This document shows positions 9,394 to 18,308 of a stretch of DNA of 64,000 nucleotides, in pieces. Position 1 is the stretch's first letter, and each line of letters starts with the position of its first letter. Below the pieces are notes generated by a model. That model did not search any database. It was not told the DNA's origin and worked only from the letters and a program-made list of their open reading frames with translations. The DNA is from Saprospiraceae bacterium (GTDB lineage Bacteria > Bacteroidota > Bacteroidia > Chitinophagales > Saprospiraceae): NCBI GenBank assembly GCA_016722295.1, contig JADKGL010000010.1, positions 1-64,000 of the forward strand. The letters are read 5' to 3'. A program made the position numbers and the translations under genes.

Positions 9394-10378
9394 ACAAAAA
9401 ATATTTTTTAAAAACTTCTCCGGAATTTAATTTAGATAAAGCCAATGATCTATTCTCACTATAAATAAATGCATGGATAATTGACACATAATCATTCGCT
9501 TTAGCTGCAAGTACAATTTGTTTACTCAGCAACTGACCTAATCCTGACCATTCTTTCACTTGCTTACGTGCCATTGTTTTTACAATAAGAGATTTTTCAT
9601 TGGAATTGTAATAATCATGAATACAGATCGCGTAACCCACTACTTTTTTTTGTCTATCTTCTGCTATAAAAACAAATTCAGATGTAAGCAAATCTTTTAT
9701 TGGCATATACTTTCGTATATATGCCTCCTTATCAATCGGTGTAAAAAACATATTATTTTCGAAAGCATTCATTGTGATTTCATATAGCTTCTCAAGCTCA
9801 GCTTCATAATCAGTCAAATCAATATTTCGAATTTTCAATCCTTGTTTGTTTAACTTCTCTTCAATTGCTTTTGTATCCAAGTCAATATTAATGTTGCGAT
9901 CAATGGAAGAGTAATAGCATCCCACTTCTTCAAAGCCATTTTCTCGAAACTGCTTAATATAATAATCCTTATTGCATTCTTCAGTAAAAAACAAATTAAA
10001 GTTATCAGATGAGATTCTGTAATTATTCCACGTACTTCCATTCATTGGACCGATCAAATAACTTACTTTACTTCTTTGCGCCAATGCCGTTGCAGTCGAA
10101 AACAAAGCATAGGCCACCTCTTCACGATCTATACATTCGTACAAACCTAATGTCCAAGTCAATTCATTATTATAACGTAATAAATTATTTGAGAAAATAG
10201 CCAAACGACCTAATGCAGCGTCCTCACTTTCGCCATAGGCACATAATCCATATTCAAGAGTAGCTCCTACAAATTGAGTTGATTTAGAACGCAAAAAAAG
10301 GGGGTTCTCATAATGAATGGTTGTAAAATCTAAAAAAGATTTATCTAGTGTCGAGGAAATTTTTACTTTTATGTTCAT
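9377..10378 (-). CDS. GNAT-like acyltransferase, two-part
   Basis: A 333-residue protein. The C-terminal half has the GNAT pattern: YEITMNAFENNMFFTPIDKE, EFVFIAEDRQKKVVGYAICI (strands b3-b4), and LIVKTMARKQVKEWSGLGQL in place of the acetyl-CoA loop, then LSKQIVLAAKANDYVSIIHA. The N-terminal half (KSTQFVGATLEYGLCAYGES, LIGPMNGSTWNNYR) resembles the N-terminal domain of large GNAT/Fem-like proteins. This makes an N- or O-acyltransferase the likely role, with unknown acceptor. It sits between the kinase-like membrane protein (end to start, no gap) and the SRPBCC gene (17-bp overlap), so it is surely part of the same transcript. Confidence 0.6.
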   Translation of the reverse strand: MNIKVKISSTLDKSFLDFTTIHYENPLFLRSKSTQFVGATLEYGLCAYGESEDAALGRLAIFSNNLLRYNNELTWTLGLYECIDREEVAYALFSTATALAQRSKVSYLIGPMNGSTWNNYRISSDNFNLFFTEECNKDYYIKQFRENGFEEVGCYYSSIDRNINIDLDTKAIEEKLNKQGLKIRNIDLTDYEAELEKLYEITMNAFENNMFFTPIDKEAYIRKYMPIKDLLTSEFVFIAEDRQKKVVGYAICIHDYYNSNEKSLIVKTMARKQVKEWSGLGQLLSKQIVLAAKANDYVSIIHAFIYSENRSLALSKLNSGEVFKKYFLYAKSV

Positions 10379-11044
10379 TTACGAATGAATTAATTTATTG
10401 CAACATAATACAGAAATAACACTCATTGGTATTGTAATATTATCAAAACCATTCCTAGAATACAATTCTATTACTCCACTTGAAATTGAGACAATGACAA
10501 GTAAAACAACAGAATATTGAAAACTAAAATAATAATTCAGAACAATTGAAATGATCAATGCACTAGCAATAAAAGTCATAGTACCAATTAAAGATCTCGT
10601 TTGATTGCCTATAGCTATTTTACAACTATTTGTATGTTGGCCCACAATTGCTGCTATTGGATCCGATAAAGTTAAAATCGCAATTGGCAAATAATAATAT
10701 GCAGCTTCATCAGTACTCTTATAAACATAAAAGCACAACAAAACTGAAAGTGGAAATAGTTCGCTACCAAATGACTTTCTCTCAATGCAATTGATTCCCT
10801 GCAATTGTATATTTCTCTTACTCCACAGCAAAATAAATAAGAATGACAGGCATAAAATAAAAACACTACTACTACCCAAGAACCAAGGAAAACTTTGTGC
10901 TATCAATCCTGAAATTATATGAATCATTTTTCGGGTATACTCAGCTCTTATTTCTAACTTTAAAAAGCAATATTCGCCTATACTAAACAAAACTACATAA
11001 ATAAGACTATAACAGAATACTCCAATTAGGTTTTCCATCATCAA
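10379..11044 (-). CDS. Phytol/dolichol-kinase-like membrane protein (SEC59/DGK1/VTE5 family)
   Basis: A 221-residue protein with six to seven membrane helices and the signature of the CTP-dependent lipid-alcohol kinase family: RKMIHIISGLIA near residue 38, LTLSDPIAAIVGQ (about 122), SLIGTMTFIASALIIS and GVIELYSRNGFDNITIPM near the end. Family members phosphorylate phytol, dolichol or diacylglycerol, usually with CTP. Here it overlaps the BtaA-like gene by 4 bp, which itself uses diacylglycerol in known cases, and it shares an operon with HMG-CoA reductase and UbiA, so either a prenol or a diacylglycerol would make sense as substrate. Length is normal for the bacterial branch. Confidence 0.75.
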   Translation of the reverse strand: MMMENLIGVFCYSLIYVVLFSIGEYCFLKLEIRAEYTRKMIHIISGLIAQSFPWFLGSSSVFILCLSFLFILLWSKRNIQLQGINCIERKSFGSELFPLSVLLCFYVYKSTDEAAYYYLPIAILTLSDPIAAIVGQHTNSCKIAIGNQTRSLIGTMTFIASALIISIVLNYYFSFQYSVVLLVIVSISSGVIELYSRNGFDNITIPMSVISVLCCNKLIHS

Positions 11045-12110
11045 AAATTATTTACAATAAAATCTTTATAAAAAAAGCCCCTATCAACTACATCAGGAAT
11101 TCTCATCGTCTTACAATGCCTTGGAAATAATTCCGAAATATTTCTAGTCACCATTAAATTCCAATAAGCGATCTTACCAAAACATGAGGTATGATTCACA
11201 ACAGATTCTGCAACTTTAACAAAAGTAGTATCATCCATATATTCAAAAATATTTGATAAATTAATTTTGTCAAATGCACCGTATCGATCAAAAGCATCTT
11301 GTGCATAGCCATGAAAAAAAACTAAACGATCTATGTTCTGCTTTACCAACTGGAAATTTTCTTGCAACAGATAATTAGGAAGATGAAGTCCAAAATTTCC
11401 AGTTAAACAATAATGTAAAAAAATATTATTTTGCGCTTCCTTCTGATTTAAATGAGCTTGTGCTTGTTGCAATATAAAATCTGAAACTGGAATCTCAACC
11501 TGTTTCATAAACTCTGGATCTCTTCCAAATTTTCCAAGTACCCATTTACTAAAAAACAATTTAAAGAAAAATCGCCATCTCCACGTATTCCATTCTTTAT
11601 TGTAAAATTCTTTCTGATCTTCAACAGATTTTGCTTCAAACATTTTATCTATAGTTTTCTTGTTGTGGATTAAAGGTATAATGTACTTAGCAAATGATCG
11701 GATATATCTTTCAAATTTACCTGAATGTACTACCCCACTTTCTATAACACCCAGATGATTCTCCCAATAATGAAATGCCTCTGAAGACAAGTTTGATTTA
11801 ATTCTTTGATAAATTTGCAATCTATAAATAGAACTCCTGTACCCTAAAAACTCAATTGTGGCTTGCTGTGATAAATTTCTGATTGCCACTTTTTTTAATT
11901 CAGCTAGATACAACTGTGTCTTATTAATATCTACAGCGACAACTAATGAAGGTTCGTTAGTTAAAAGAGAGAAACTATTATCTCCTCCAGAACAAACAGA
12001 AAGCACTTTATCATTTTTTTGACATCCAATGCCTTACAAAGCACATTCGCATCTTCCCAACATGTGCTATATCGTATAAAATCAAAAGAAGTTATTTTAT
12101 GGATTTCCAT
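11041..12110 (-). pseudogene. BtaA-like (DUF3419) SAM 3-amino-3-carboxypropyltransferase, one frameshift
   Basis: From the ATG at 12110 the sequence reads MEIHKITSFDFIRYSTCWED, the usual start of DUF3419/BtaA proteins. It leaves frame in a run of seven T (plus strand, 12014-12020); one more base gives DVKKNDKVLSVCSGGDNSFS, exactly the family SAM-binding motif followed by VAVDINKTQLYLAELKK. The rest (to 11041) is intact, about 355 residues in all. BtaA transfers the 3-amino-3-carboxypropyl group of SAM to diacylglycerol in betaine-lipid synthesis. No BtaB methyltransferase is nearby, so the product may stay unmethylated or the acceptor may differ. The single homopolymer indel is more likely a sequencing slip or phase switch than decay, since all operon partners are intact. 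Confidence 0.7.
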
Positions 12111-14665
12111 ATCAAGTTATTTTTTTTAGTTTTACTATTTCTTTCTAAAATTCGAATCACACCAGTGCTGCCATTGATCTCTAGTTCATCTCCTGTGCAA
12201 ATCTGCTTCAACAATCCAGTCACTCCAACAATACAAGGCTTCCCCATTTCTCGAGATACTATCGCAGAATGACTTAGGAGACTACCTCTTTCTACAATTA
12301 TTGCGGCGGCACTAGGAAAAAGCACTACCCAACCTGGATCTGTGCTGTGAGTAACTAATATTTCACCATTTAGTCCTTCGGTTTCTTCAGGATGTAATAC
12401 CACTCTCGCTTTTGCTCGAACTATACCAGGACTACATCCGACACCTTTCAATATATCTTTAGATTCTTCAACTAATGGGTCTGAACTAAAATTATTCTCT
12501 TGATATACTAAACCAGAACTCGTGATGCGTTCTGCTATCAGCTCCATTCTTTTATAAGAATCAAACTCAATTTTTCGCAATGCGACCAACTTTTTTAAAT
12601 TTTGATCCACTGATCTTCCATCGCGATATGCTATGATCTCTTCCCTAGTAAGATAAAATATATCATCCTCATGATCTAAAATTTGAGCAGAAGACCAGTT
12701 TCTACCTATTGATGCAAAAAGCTCTCTCACAATACCAAATGCCCTACTTCTTTCATATCTCAAATTTTCTCTAGCACTTATAAGTTCACGAGTTTTGCGA
12801 ACTATTAAATTGATCCAAAATTTTCTGATTGGCTTATCATTTACTAATGTCTCAAGTGTGCGCTCAGCCTGATGACGAATTGATTCATCTATTCCAGTGC
12901 GAAGCATTTCAATATTATTTATCAAATAAGACTTCAACAACTGAATAAATTTGGAAGGTTTATTCTGATATGATTTAGTTTCCAACTTAAGTTCACCAAT
13001 GCATCGTTCTCCAAAATCGTTTAAATAACGTTGTATCTCATAATACAAATGGTTATACCTACTATCAGTCTGTATTAAATGAAAAATAAATTCATTATCA
13101 TCCTCTTGGAACAACGAAACATATAGTTTATTGCTTCTAATCAACGTTGCAATTTCAATTGTTCTATAAATAGGTTGAGTAGAAATAATATCATTACTAC
13201 CACAGAGCAAATTATTATGTAAATTATTGTCCGCGCTTTTAGTTAAATATAGACATTCTTTTTGCAGCAATCCAAACCAAATCATTGCAAAAAAATCATT
13301 GAGCAGAGGAGCCTTCCAATTATCAAGTAATTTGCGCTCAAAAAGCAAATAAAGATCAATAAGTTCTACTGAAGACTTTGAGTGAAAATCTATTGCCTTG
13401 TAACTTGAAATTGTTTTTTCTACCAAATTCATAAATTTGGTTCGCTCACTAGATAATGAAAAATGTCTTTTAAATAATTTCAAAACAGAAACGAGCAATT
13501 GCCAATGTGCTGCTTTTTTTGACATAATGAGTTCATCAGGCACATCAAAACTTTCCTTTACACCCATCATCTTCTCCATAAATCTTGCATTAATCTTGTA
13601 TCCTGGAAGCATCGCTAACATATGATACCATGTCTTAAGGTTATAATATACTCTGCCATTCAATAGCCCTAGTGTATTTTGAAAAATCGATTCATGCTTT
13701 TTAATCGTCTCTTCCTTGACACCCATGAAGACTGAAAAACTTTTATACGCATACTCATATGATCTGCTTATAAAAGAAAAAGTAAGTGGTGTCGTAACTC
13801 CAGGGTAAGATTCAATGATATTGCTGTTATCCCATACTATTCTATTTTGTAAATTTTGTAGAGTTGTAATAGGTCTAGATTGCAATAAATACAACTTATC
13901 AGACTCAAAGGCGAACTCTATATCTTGTGCATGCCCAAAATATTTGCCACATTGCTCAAGTAGATCGACAACCTGAATTATTTGTTCATTGGAAAGTACA
14001 GAAACACTTTGCTTCTCCTTTGGAATTTGCACTTCTATACAACCACCATCTTGTTTATCCCGCAAAACAATTTGGAAAGGTTTATTTACAATTTTCGAAT
14101 GAATCTTTTGATCAGTTATTGAATAAAAATCTGAATCATATTTGCCACTTACTAAAGCTTCTCCTTGGCCATAAATAGCATTAATGACTTTTGTCTTTGG
14201 ATTTAGTGACATTGGATCTACACCAAAAGCTACACCTGAGATGTCACTATGTATCATTTCTTGAACAATTACAGATATTTTTAATGTTTCTTCTATTTGA
14301 TGAAATGTTTTATATCTATTTACATGATTTGATTTAGTAGAGTTGTAAACATTAAAAATTTCTGTATGCAAATCTTTTTTATGTACAAATAAAACTGTAG
14401 AAAACTGACCTGCAAATGAATGCTCCTTTCCATCTTCTGAAATAGCAGAAGATCTCACTGCATAAAAATTATCAGAGGACAATTGATCAATATAGTTTTT
14501 TATAGTTATCACATTTTCTTCATAATTTTCCAAATCTCCATTAGAAAAAATGTGAAATGAAGGTATTGGAAAATTTTCTTTACGCAACAAACAAAGATTA
14601 TATGCTTTTGCTCCAATCAATTCCTTTCCAGGAATATCGTATAGAAATTCACTATTGTAAATCAT
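12092..14665 (-). CDS. PEP-synthase/rifampicin-phosphotransferase-like dikinase
   Basis: An 857-residue protein with a PPDK N-terminal ATP-grasp domain (FYAVRSSAISEDGKEHSFAG, then VIVQEMIHSDISGVAFGVDP; residues about 1-270), a long middle helical region (about 280-740), and the swivelling phosphohistidine domain at the C-terminus (GVGCSPGIVRAKARVVLHPE; GSLLSHSAIVSREMGKP, with phospho-His near residue 799). The barrel PEP/pyruvate domain of PpsA is absent. This order matches rifampicin phosphotransferase, which moves the beta phosphate of ATP to a small molecule. The middle domain would then bind the pathway substrate, an inference from the operon. It starts 1 bp after the UbiA gene and overlaps the BtaA-like gene by 19 bp. 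Confidence 0.75.
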   Translation of the reverse strand: MIYNSEFLYDIPGKELIGAKAYNLCLLRKENFPIPSFHIFSNGDLENYEENVITIKNYIDQLSSDNFYAVRSSAISEDGKEHSFAGQFSTVLFVHKKDLHTEIFNVYNSTKSNHVNRYKTFHQIEETLKISVIVQEMIHSDISGVAFGVDPMSLNPKTKVINAIYGQGEALVSGKYDSDFYSITDQKIHSKIVNKPFQIVLRDKQDGGCIEVQIPKEKQSVSVLSNEQIIQVVDLLEQCGKYFGHAQDIEFAFESDKLYLLQSRPITTLQNLQNRIVWDNSNIIESYPGVTTPLTFSFISRSYEYAYKSFSVFMGVKEETIKKHESIFQNTLGLLNGRVYYNLKTWYHMLAMLPGYKINARFMEKMMGVKESFDVPDELIMSKKAAHWQLLVSVLKLFKRHFSLSSERTKFMNLVEKTISSYKAIDFHSKSSVELIDLYLLFERKLLDNWKAPLLNDFFAMIWFGLLQKECLYLTKSADNNLHNNLLCGSNDIISTQPIYRTIEIATLIRSNKLYVSLFQEDDNEFIFHLIQTDSRYNHLYYEIQRYLNDFGERCIGELKLETKSYQNKPSKFIQLLKSYLINNIEMLRTGIDESIRHQAERTLETLVNDKPIRKFWINLIVRKTRELISARENLRYERSRAFGIVRELFASIGRNWSSAQILDHEDDIFYLTREEIIAYRDGRSVDQNLKKLVALRKIEFDSYKRMELIAERITSSGLVYQENNFSSDPLVEESKDILKGVGCSPGIVRAKARVVLHPEETEGLNGEILVTHSTDPGWVVLFPSAAAIIVERGSLLSHSAIVSREMGKPCIVGVTGLLKQICTGDELEINGSTGVIRILERNSKTKKNNLIWKSIK

Positions 14666-14666
14666 C

Positions 14667-15632
14667 TTAAATTAATTTATTTATAAAGTTGTAAAGCATA
14701 GGAAATCCACCTAATAAAATATACATTGATAAAGCCCATACACCAGATGCGAGCTCGATCGTTTTAGAACCTGCGATAGTTTTTCTTTTAAGAAACCTAA
14801 GACCTACTATTGAAATTATAAACCAAAACAATAATAGAATCACAATTGAAGATATTTGGACAGTAGAATAATAAATTGCTAGCACAGCACACACACAGGT
14901 AATCATCAAAGTAAAAAGCCAAAGTTGGGTGGCTTTATCCGCACCCAATAAAAATGAATACGTCTGAACTCCTTCCCTTTCTTGTTCAGGCGCTTTAATT
15001 TTTCTCCCAATTTCTAGAACGATTCCATTAAAAAAAGAAACTATAAAGAAAAAAATTAAAGTAGTCGGTGCAGAAATTCCAGTTTGATTCCAATACAAAG
15101 CGCTTGCGTAAAGATCAACCAAAGGAATAATCAACATATGCGATGTGACATACCAGAACTGATTTTTCCTCAACCACTGCTCCACAAAAAATTCTTTTGT
15201 CATTAAAGCGAGATATAGCATGACCATAATGTAAAGCCAAAACATATGAGGAATAAATAGTAATTGAATCACTATTTGAAAAAGAATTATACTTATTGCT
15301 AAAAATTTCAATTCAGATAAACTTATTAGACCACTTGGGACAGGTAATTCGGGACGGTACTTTTTATCATCATCTGAATCTTTGAATTCATCAGCAATTC
15401 TTAATAGCAAAAATGTAGTCAACACTATCACAAAGCCTGGAAGAAACACAGAAATAGAAATAAATTCGTTCTCTCCATTGCTCAACAAGGCATAGGAAAC
15501 AGCAGAAAAACTAAATGCTAAAATAAGAATGCCATGAGTTACTATTGGAAATCTCACTTTCTGATAGGTATTCCACTTACTCAAAAATTGTGTTACTTGC
15601 TTCAGTTTATCGATTTTGATCGTTGTGTCCAT
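14667..15632 (-). CDS. UbiA-family prenyltransferase
   Basis: A 321-residue protein with eight to nine membrane helices. The first acidic motif is RIADEFKDSDDDKKYRPELP (residues 78-97), the usual Asp-rich site for Mg-prenyl diphosphate followed by the conserved RPxxP. The second is EIGRKIKAPEQEREGVQTYS (about 206-225), where glutamates replace the usual DxxxD. UbiA enzymes transfer a prenyl chain to an aromatic or glycerol-type acceptor in the membrane. Its place directly after HMG-CoA reductase (1-bp gap) suggests it uses a prenyl diphosphate from the mevalonate route. Acceptor unknown. Glutamate in place of the second motif's first aspartate is seen in some subfamilies. Confidence 0.8.
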   Translation of the reverse strand: MDTTIKIDKLKQVTQFLSKWNTYQKVRFPIVTHGILILAFSFSAVSYALLSNGENEFISISVFLPGFVIVLTTFLLLRIADEFKDSDDDKKYRPELPVPSGLISLSELKFLAISIILFQIVIQLLFIPHMFWLYIMVMLYLALMTKEFFVEQWLRKNQFWYVTSHMLIIPLVDLYASALYWNQTGISAPTTLIFFFIVSFFNGIVLEIGRKIKAPEQEREGVQTYSFLLGADKATQLWLFTLMITCVCAVLAIYYSTVQISSIVILLLFWFIISIVGLRFLKRKTIAGSKTIELASGVWALSMYILLGGFPMLYNFINKLI

Positions 15633-15633
15633 A

Positions 15634-16779
15634 TTATTTAATTTTAGTATTTTTTCTTCCTAGTGTTTGATGTGCACTCGCAAAATGACCTTCAGCTAGA
15701 GCAGCCGCAATCGATAGCTCACCAGCCAGTATTAATGCAGCTGTGATTTCAGCTAATTTCCTACTACTATCCTTTCCAATACAATTCAATGACTTCAAGC
15801 ACTCAGATTGAGTATATAATCCTGTGCCTCCTCCGACTGTACCTACTATAATATTTGGCAATGTAACAGCTATATACAATGAATCATGATCAACAATTTC
15901 CATTCTTGTCATTCCCACAGCCGATTCTGCCACACAAGCTACATCCTGCCCTGTAGCAAGGTAAAGAGCAGCAAGACCATTTGCAAAATGTCCTTGAGCG
16001 CCGATGGTACCACTTTGAATAGAGGCACATGTTGAAGCTTGCCAATAATCTGTAATTCTCTTAGCAGTTGTTTTTAAAACATTCTGTAGATGTACTTTAT
16101 TAATGATAGCTTCTGCACTTACGCGTTTACCTCGAACTTGGGATAATACATTTGCAGTCGCTTTTTTATCTCCTGAAAAATTACTCTCAAGATACCATGT
16201 TTGAGGTTTAATTGGGCAATCCAAAAGTATTGCTTCACAAATTGCATTGGTACAAATTGTAATCATGTTTTGACCAGCAGCCTCAGCAGTATAATAATCA
16301 AAATTTACAATGACAACATTTCCTTCAACTACGGTATCAACTTTTTGCAAATAGGCATAGCTGCTATGTCGTGTAATAAGATATTGGAACTGTACAAAAT
16401 TTTCATTCAACCAAAGAACAAATACTTTCACTTCATTAAGAGTGTTAAATTTAAAAAGTGGACTTCGTTGAATTCCTTCCTTAGAAATAAAAGTGGTTGC
16501 CCCTCCACTTGCAGAAACAGCATTGCAACCACGCGAATAAGATGCCACTAATGCACCTTCTGTAGTTGCCAATGGGATACAAAAACTACCTTTAGCGTAA
16601 TCACCATTGATTAGCAAGGCTCTAGTTATACCTGTAGGAATTTGTGTCCAACCAATGAAATTCTCAATATTTCCATGAAGCCCTGCAGACTCATTGCTTA
16701 GATTTGTAAAAGTCTTTAAAGCGTGACTTAAATCAACATCATTCCGTTGAAAAACATTAGCATCTTTTACTTTTTTCAT
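15634..16779 (-). CDS. Hydroxymethylglutaryl-CoA reductase, class I-like
   Basis: A 381-residue soluble enzyme with the HMG-CoA reductase landmarks: FIGWTQIPTGI (41-51), PLATTEGALVAS with catalytic Glu74, GCNAVSASGGATT, SGDKKATANV with catalytic Lys205/206, TGQDVACVAES with catalytic Asp279, GTVGGGTGLYTQ and a C-terminal EGHFASAH with the catalytic His370. Spacing is nearer class I (NADPH, as in archaea and eukaryotes) than class II MvaA. It reduces HMG-CoA to mevalonate. It is the first gene of the operon; no other mevalonate gene is in the window. The ATG at 16779 is followed by MKKVKDANVFQRNDVD, with the divergent regulator gene starting 167 bp away. Confidence 0.88.
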   Translation of the reverse strand: MKKVKDANVFQRNDVDLSHALKTFTNLSNESAGLHGNIENFIGWTQIPTGITRALLINGDYAKGSFCIPLATTEGALVASYSRGCNAVSASGGATTFISKEGIQRSPLFKFNTLNEVKVFVLWLNENFVQFQYLITRHSSYAYLQKVDTVVEGNVVIVNFDYYTAEAAGQNMITICTNAICEAILLDCPIKPQTWYLESNFSGDKKATANVLSQVRGKRVSAEAIINKVHLQNVLKTTAKRITDYWQASTCASIQSGTIGAQGHFANGLAALYLATGQDVACVAESAVGMTRMEIVDHDSLYIAVTLPNIIVGTVGGGTGLYTQSECLKSLNCIGKDSSRKLAEITAALILAGELSIAAALAEGHFASAHQTLGRKNTKIK

Positions 16780-16884
16780 CGTTTTTATACTTTATAACGC
16801 AAATCTCTGACGAAAAATCATCAAAATATGAAATAATACATAAAACAAAGAAGTATTATTTTACACATTGTAAACAAATTTAAT

Positions 16885-16892
16885 TATATTTG
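16885..16892 (+). promoter_or_regulatory. -7 element TATATTTG for the divergent regulator
   Basis: TATATTTG at 16885-16892 matches TAnnTTTG and lies 54 bp before the start at 16947. The matching -33 position has TTA rather than TTG. The 167-bp region also has to hold the promoter of the minus-strand operon, for which I find only an imperfect GAGATTTG. Confidence 0.4.
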
Positions 16893-16946
16893 CAATTTAT
16901 ACACATATGATAAAATTTGAATAAATAAGCTTATAAAGCATAAAAT

Positions 16947-17942
16947 ATGACCACACAGGAGCAAATTCAAAAACAGTTTTTTGACTATCTAGTGAAGCGA
17001 CGAGGCTTAGAAAATGTGATTCATGGCACTATGGAAGCATTGCTGATAAAAAAAGGAGCTACATATAAAAGGATGAATGGGGAGACCGCACTCACCACTG
17101 CTGAGCTAATTACATTAGCTAGGCATTTTCACATCTCTCTAGATACGATATTCAGTCCAGAAAAATATATCACCTTTGAACATCCTTTTACAAGTCAAAA
17201 AACGACTGCTGACTTCATGTCCCATTTTACGTATTTCCTAAAACCATTAGGGAGTATGGAACAAAGTCAATTGACTTACTTAGCTAATGAATTGCCTGTA
17301 TTTTATTATTTTTCACATAAGTATATTTTCAACTTTTTGATCTCAGTATGGAGTCATTTGCATTGGACAGATACGCGATTAATAATTGAAGAAAATATTG
17401 AAGTGACACAACAGATTGAATTCATACGAAATGAAATCACTACCTACTACGAAGGACATCCCGTGACAGAAATTTGGAACAGCAACATGTTTGCGAATCT
17501 CTATCAACAAATTATATTTTCGATCACAATAAGGGCATTCAAAGAAGAAAAATACATCTTCAACTTGATCAAAGATATTGATGAGTTAATAGATCATCTC
17601 AGAGCATTAGCTATGAATGAATTCAATGAGAGCAATGGAAATAAAACGCAAGAGAGAAAAATATACCTCAATGATTATGGCAATTATCTCAATTTGGTAT
17701 TATATGAATCTAGCAAAATAAAATCAACATTTATTGGTTTTGACATTCCACAATTTATGGTCTCATATAATCCTGCCTTTAATGACTTTGCAAAATCATG
17801 GGTTCGCAAAATTAAAAAGAGATCTGTTTTGATTTCCTCAGAAGGCTACCAAAATAGAGAAATGTTTTTCATAAAAATGGAGAATGATCACAAATCATTT
17901 ATTGACAAAGTAGAAAAACTACTTGCTATATACTATCGATAA
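16947..17942 (+). CDS. Putative helix-turn-helix regulator, divergent to the isoprenoid operon
   Basis: A 331-residue soluble protein. Residues about 15-65 look like an XRE/Cro-type helix-turn-helix: LIKKGATYKRMNGETALTTA then ELITLARHFHISLDTIFSPE, the usual two-helix pattern followed by the helix that ends in LxxxF. The remaining 260 residues are helical and aromatic-rich, without a motif I know, and could be a ligand-sensing domain. A gene of this kind next to and divergent from an operon often controls it, so regulation of the HMG-CoA reductase operon is a reasonable guess. It converges with the DUF983 gene after 15 bp. Confidence 0.5.
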   Translation: MTTQEQIQKQFFDYLVKRRGLENVIHGTMEALLIKKGATYKRMNGETALTTAELITLARHFHISLDTIFSPEKYITFEHPFTSQKTTADFMSHFTYFLKPLGSMEQSQLTYLANELPVFYYFSHKYIFNFLISVWSHLHWTDTRLIIEENIEVTQQIEFIRNEITTYYEGHPVTEIWNSNMFANLYQQIIFSITIRAFKEEKYIFNLIKDIDELIDHLRALAMNEFNESNGNKTQERKIYLNDYGNYLNLVLYESSKIKSTFIGFDIPQFMVSYNPAFNDFAKSWVRKIKKRSVLISSEGYQNREMFFIKMENDHKSFIDKVEKLLAIYYR

Positions 17943-17957
17943 TTGCCAAATAAATAA

Positions 17958-18308
17958 TTATTTTCCCTTCACCATTAAATGCAACCAAAGCGAACGAGAA
18001 AAACGAAATAAGTAAACAAATAATATTGCCAATATAGCAATTAGGATTACGATAGATAAACGCCATTCAATATTAAAGCCAATAATGCAAATACCACATA
18101 CAGCTAATGAAAAAAAAGCTGAAATTATATATGATAAAAACATTGCTCCATAATAAAAGCCCGGTTCACGCACAAAATCTTCCTTACAATGTGGACAAGA
18201 CTTATTTACTTGAAATTTAAAATCAAAAAAATCATTATTGGGAAATAAATCACCTACACTGCATTTCGGACATTTGAATCCAGCTATTGATTTTAACCTA
18301 CTAAACAT
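17958..18308 (-). CDS. DUF983 family membrane protein
   Basis: A 116-residue protein with a zinc-ribbon-like start (FKCPKCSVGDLF, then CPHCKEDFVREPGFYYGAMF) and two membrane helices (LSYIISAFFSLAVCGICIIG; LSIVILIAILAILFVYLF). The two CxxC pairs and the ExGFYYGAM motif are the DUF983 signature, a family of unknown function common in Bacteroidota and Alphaproteobacteria. Its start overlaps the end of the hydroxyacyl-CoA dehydrogenase gene by 16 bp, so it is the distal gene of that two-gene transcript. Confidence 0.85.
   Translation of the reverse strand: MFSRLKSIAGFKCPKCSVGDLFPNNDFFDFKFQVNKSCPHCKEDFVREPGFYYGAMFLSYIISAFFSLAVCGICIIGFNIEWRLSIVILIAILAILFVYLFRFSRSLWLHLMVKGK

Noticed and set aside
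11041..12006. GTG start at 12006 as the true start of the BtaA-like protein
   Set aside because: The GTG lies inside the SAM-binding motif, and the upstream sequence in the shifted frame encodes the normal family N-terminus from an ATG at 12110.
15634..16779. A complete mevalonate pathway cluster
   Set aside because: Only HMG-CoA reductase is present; no HMG-CoA synthase, mevalonate kinase or decarboxylase gene is in the window.
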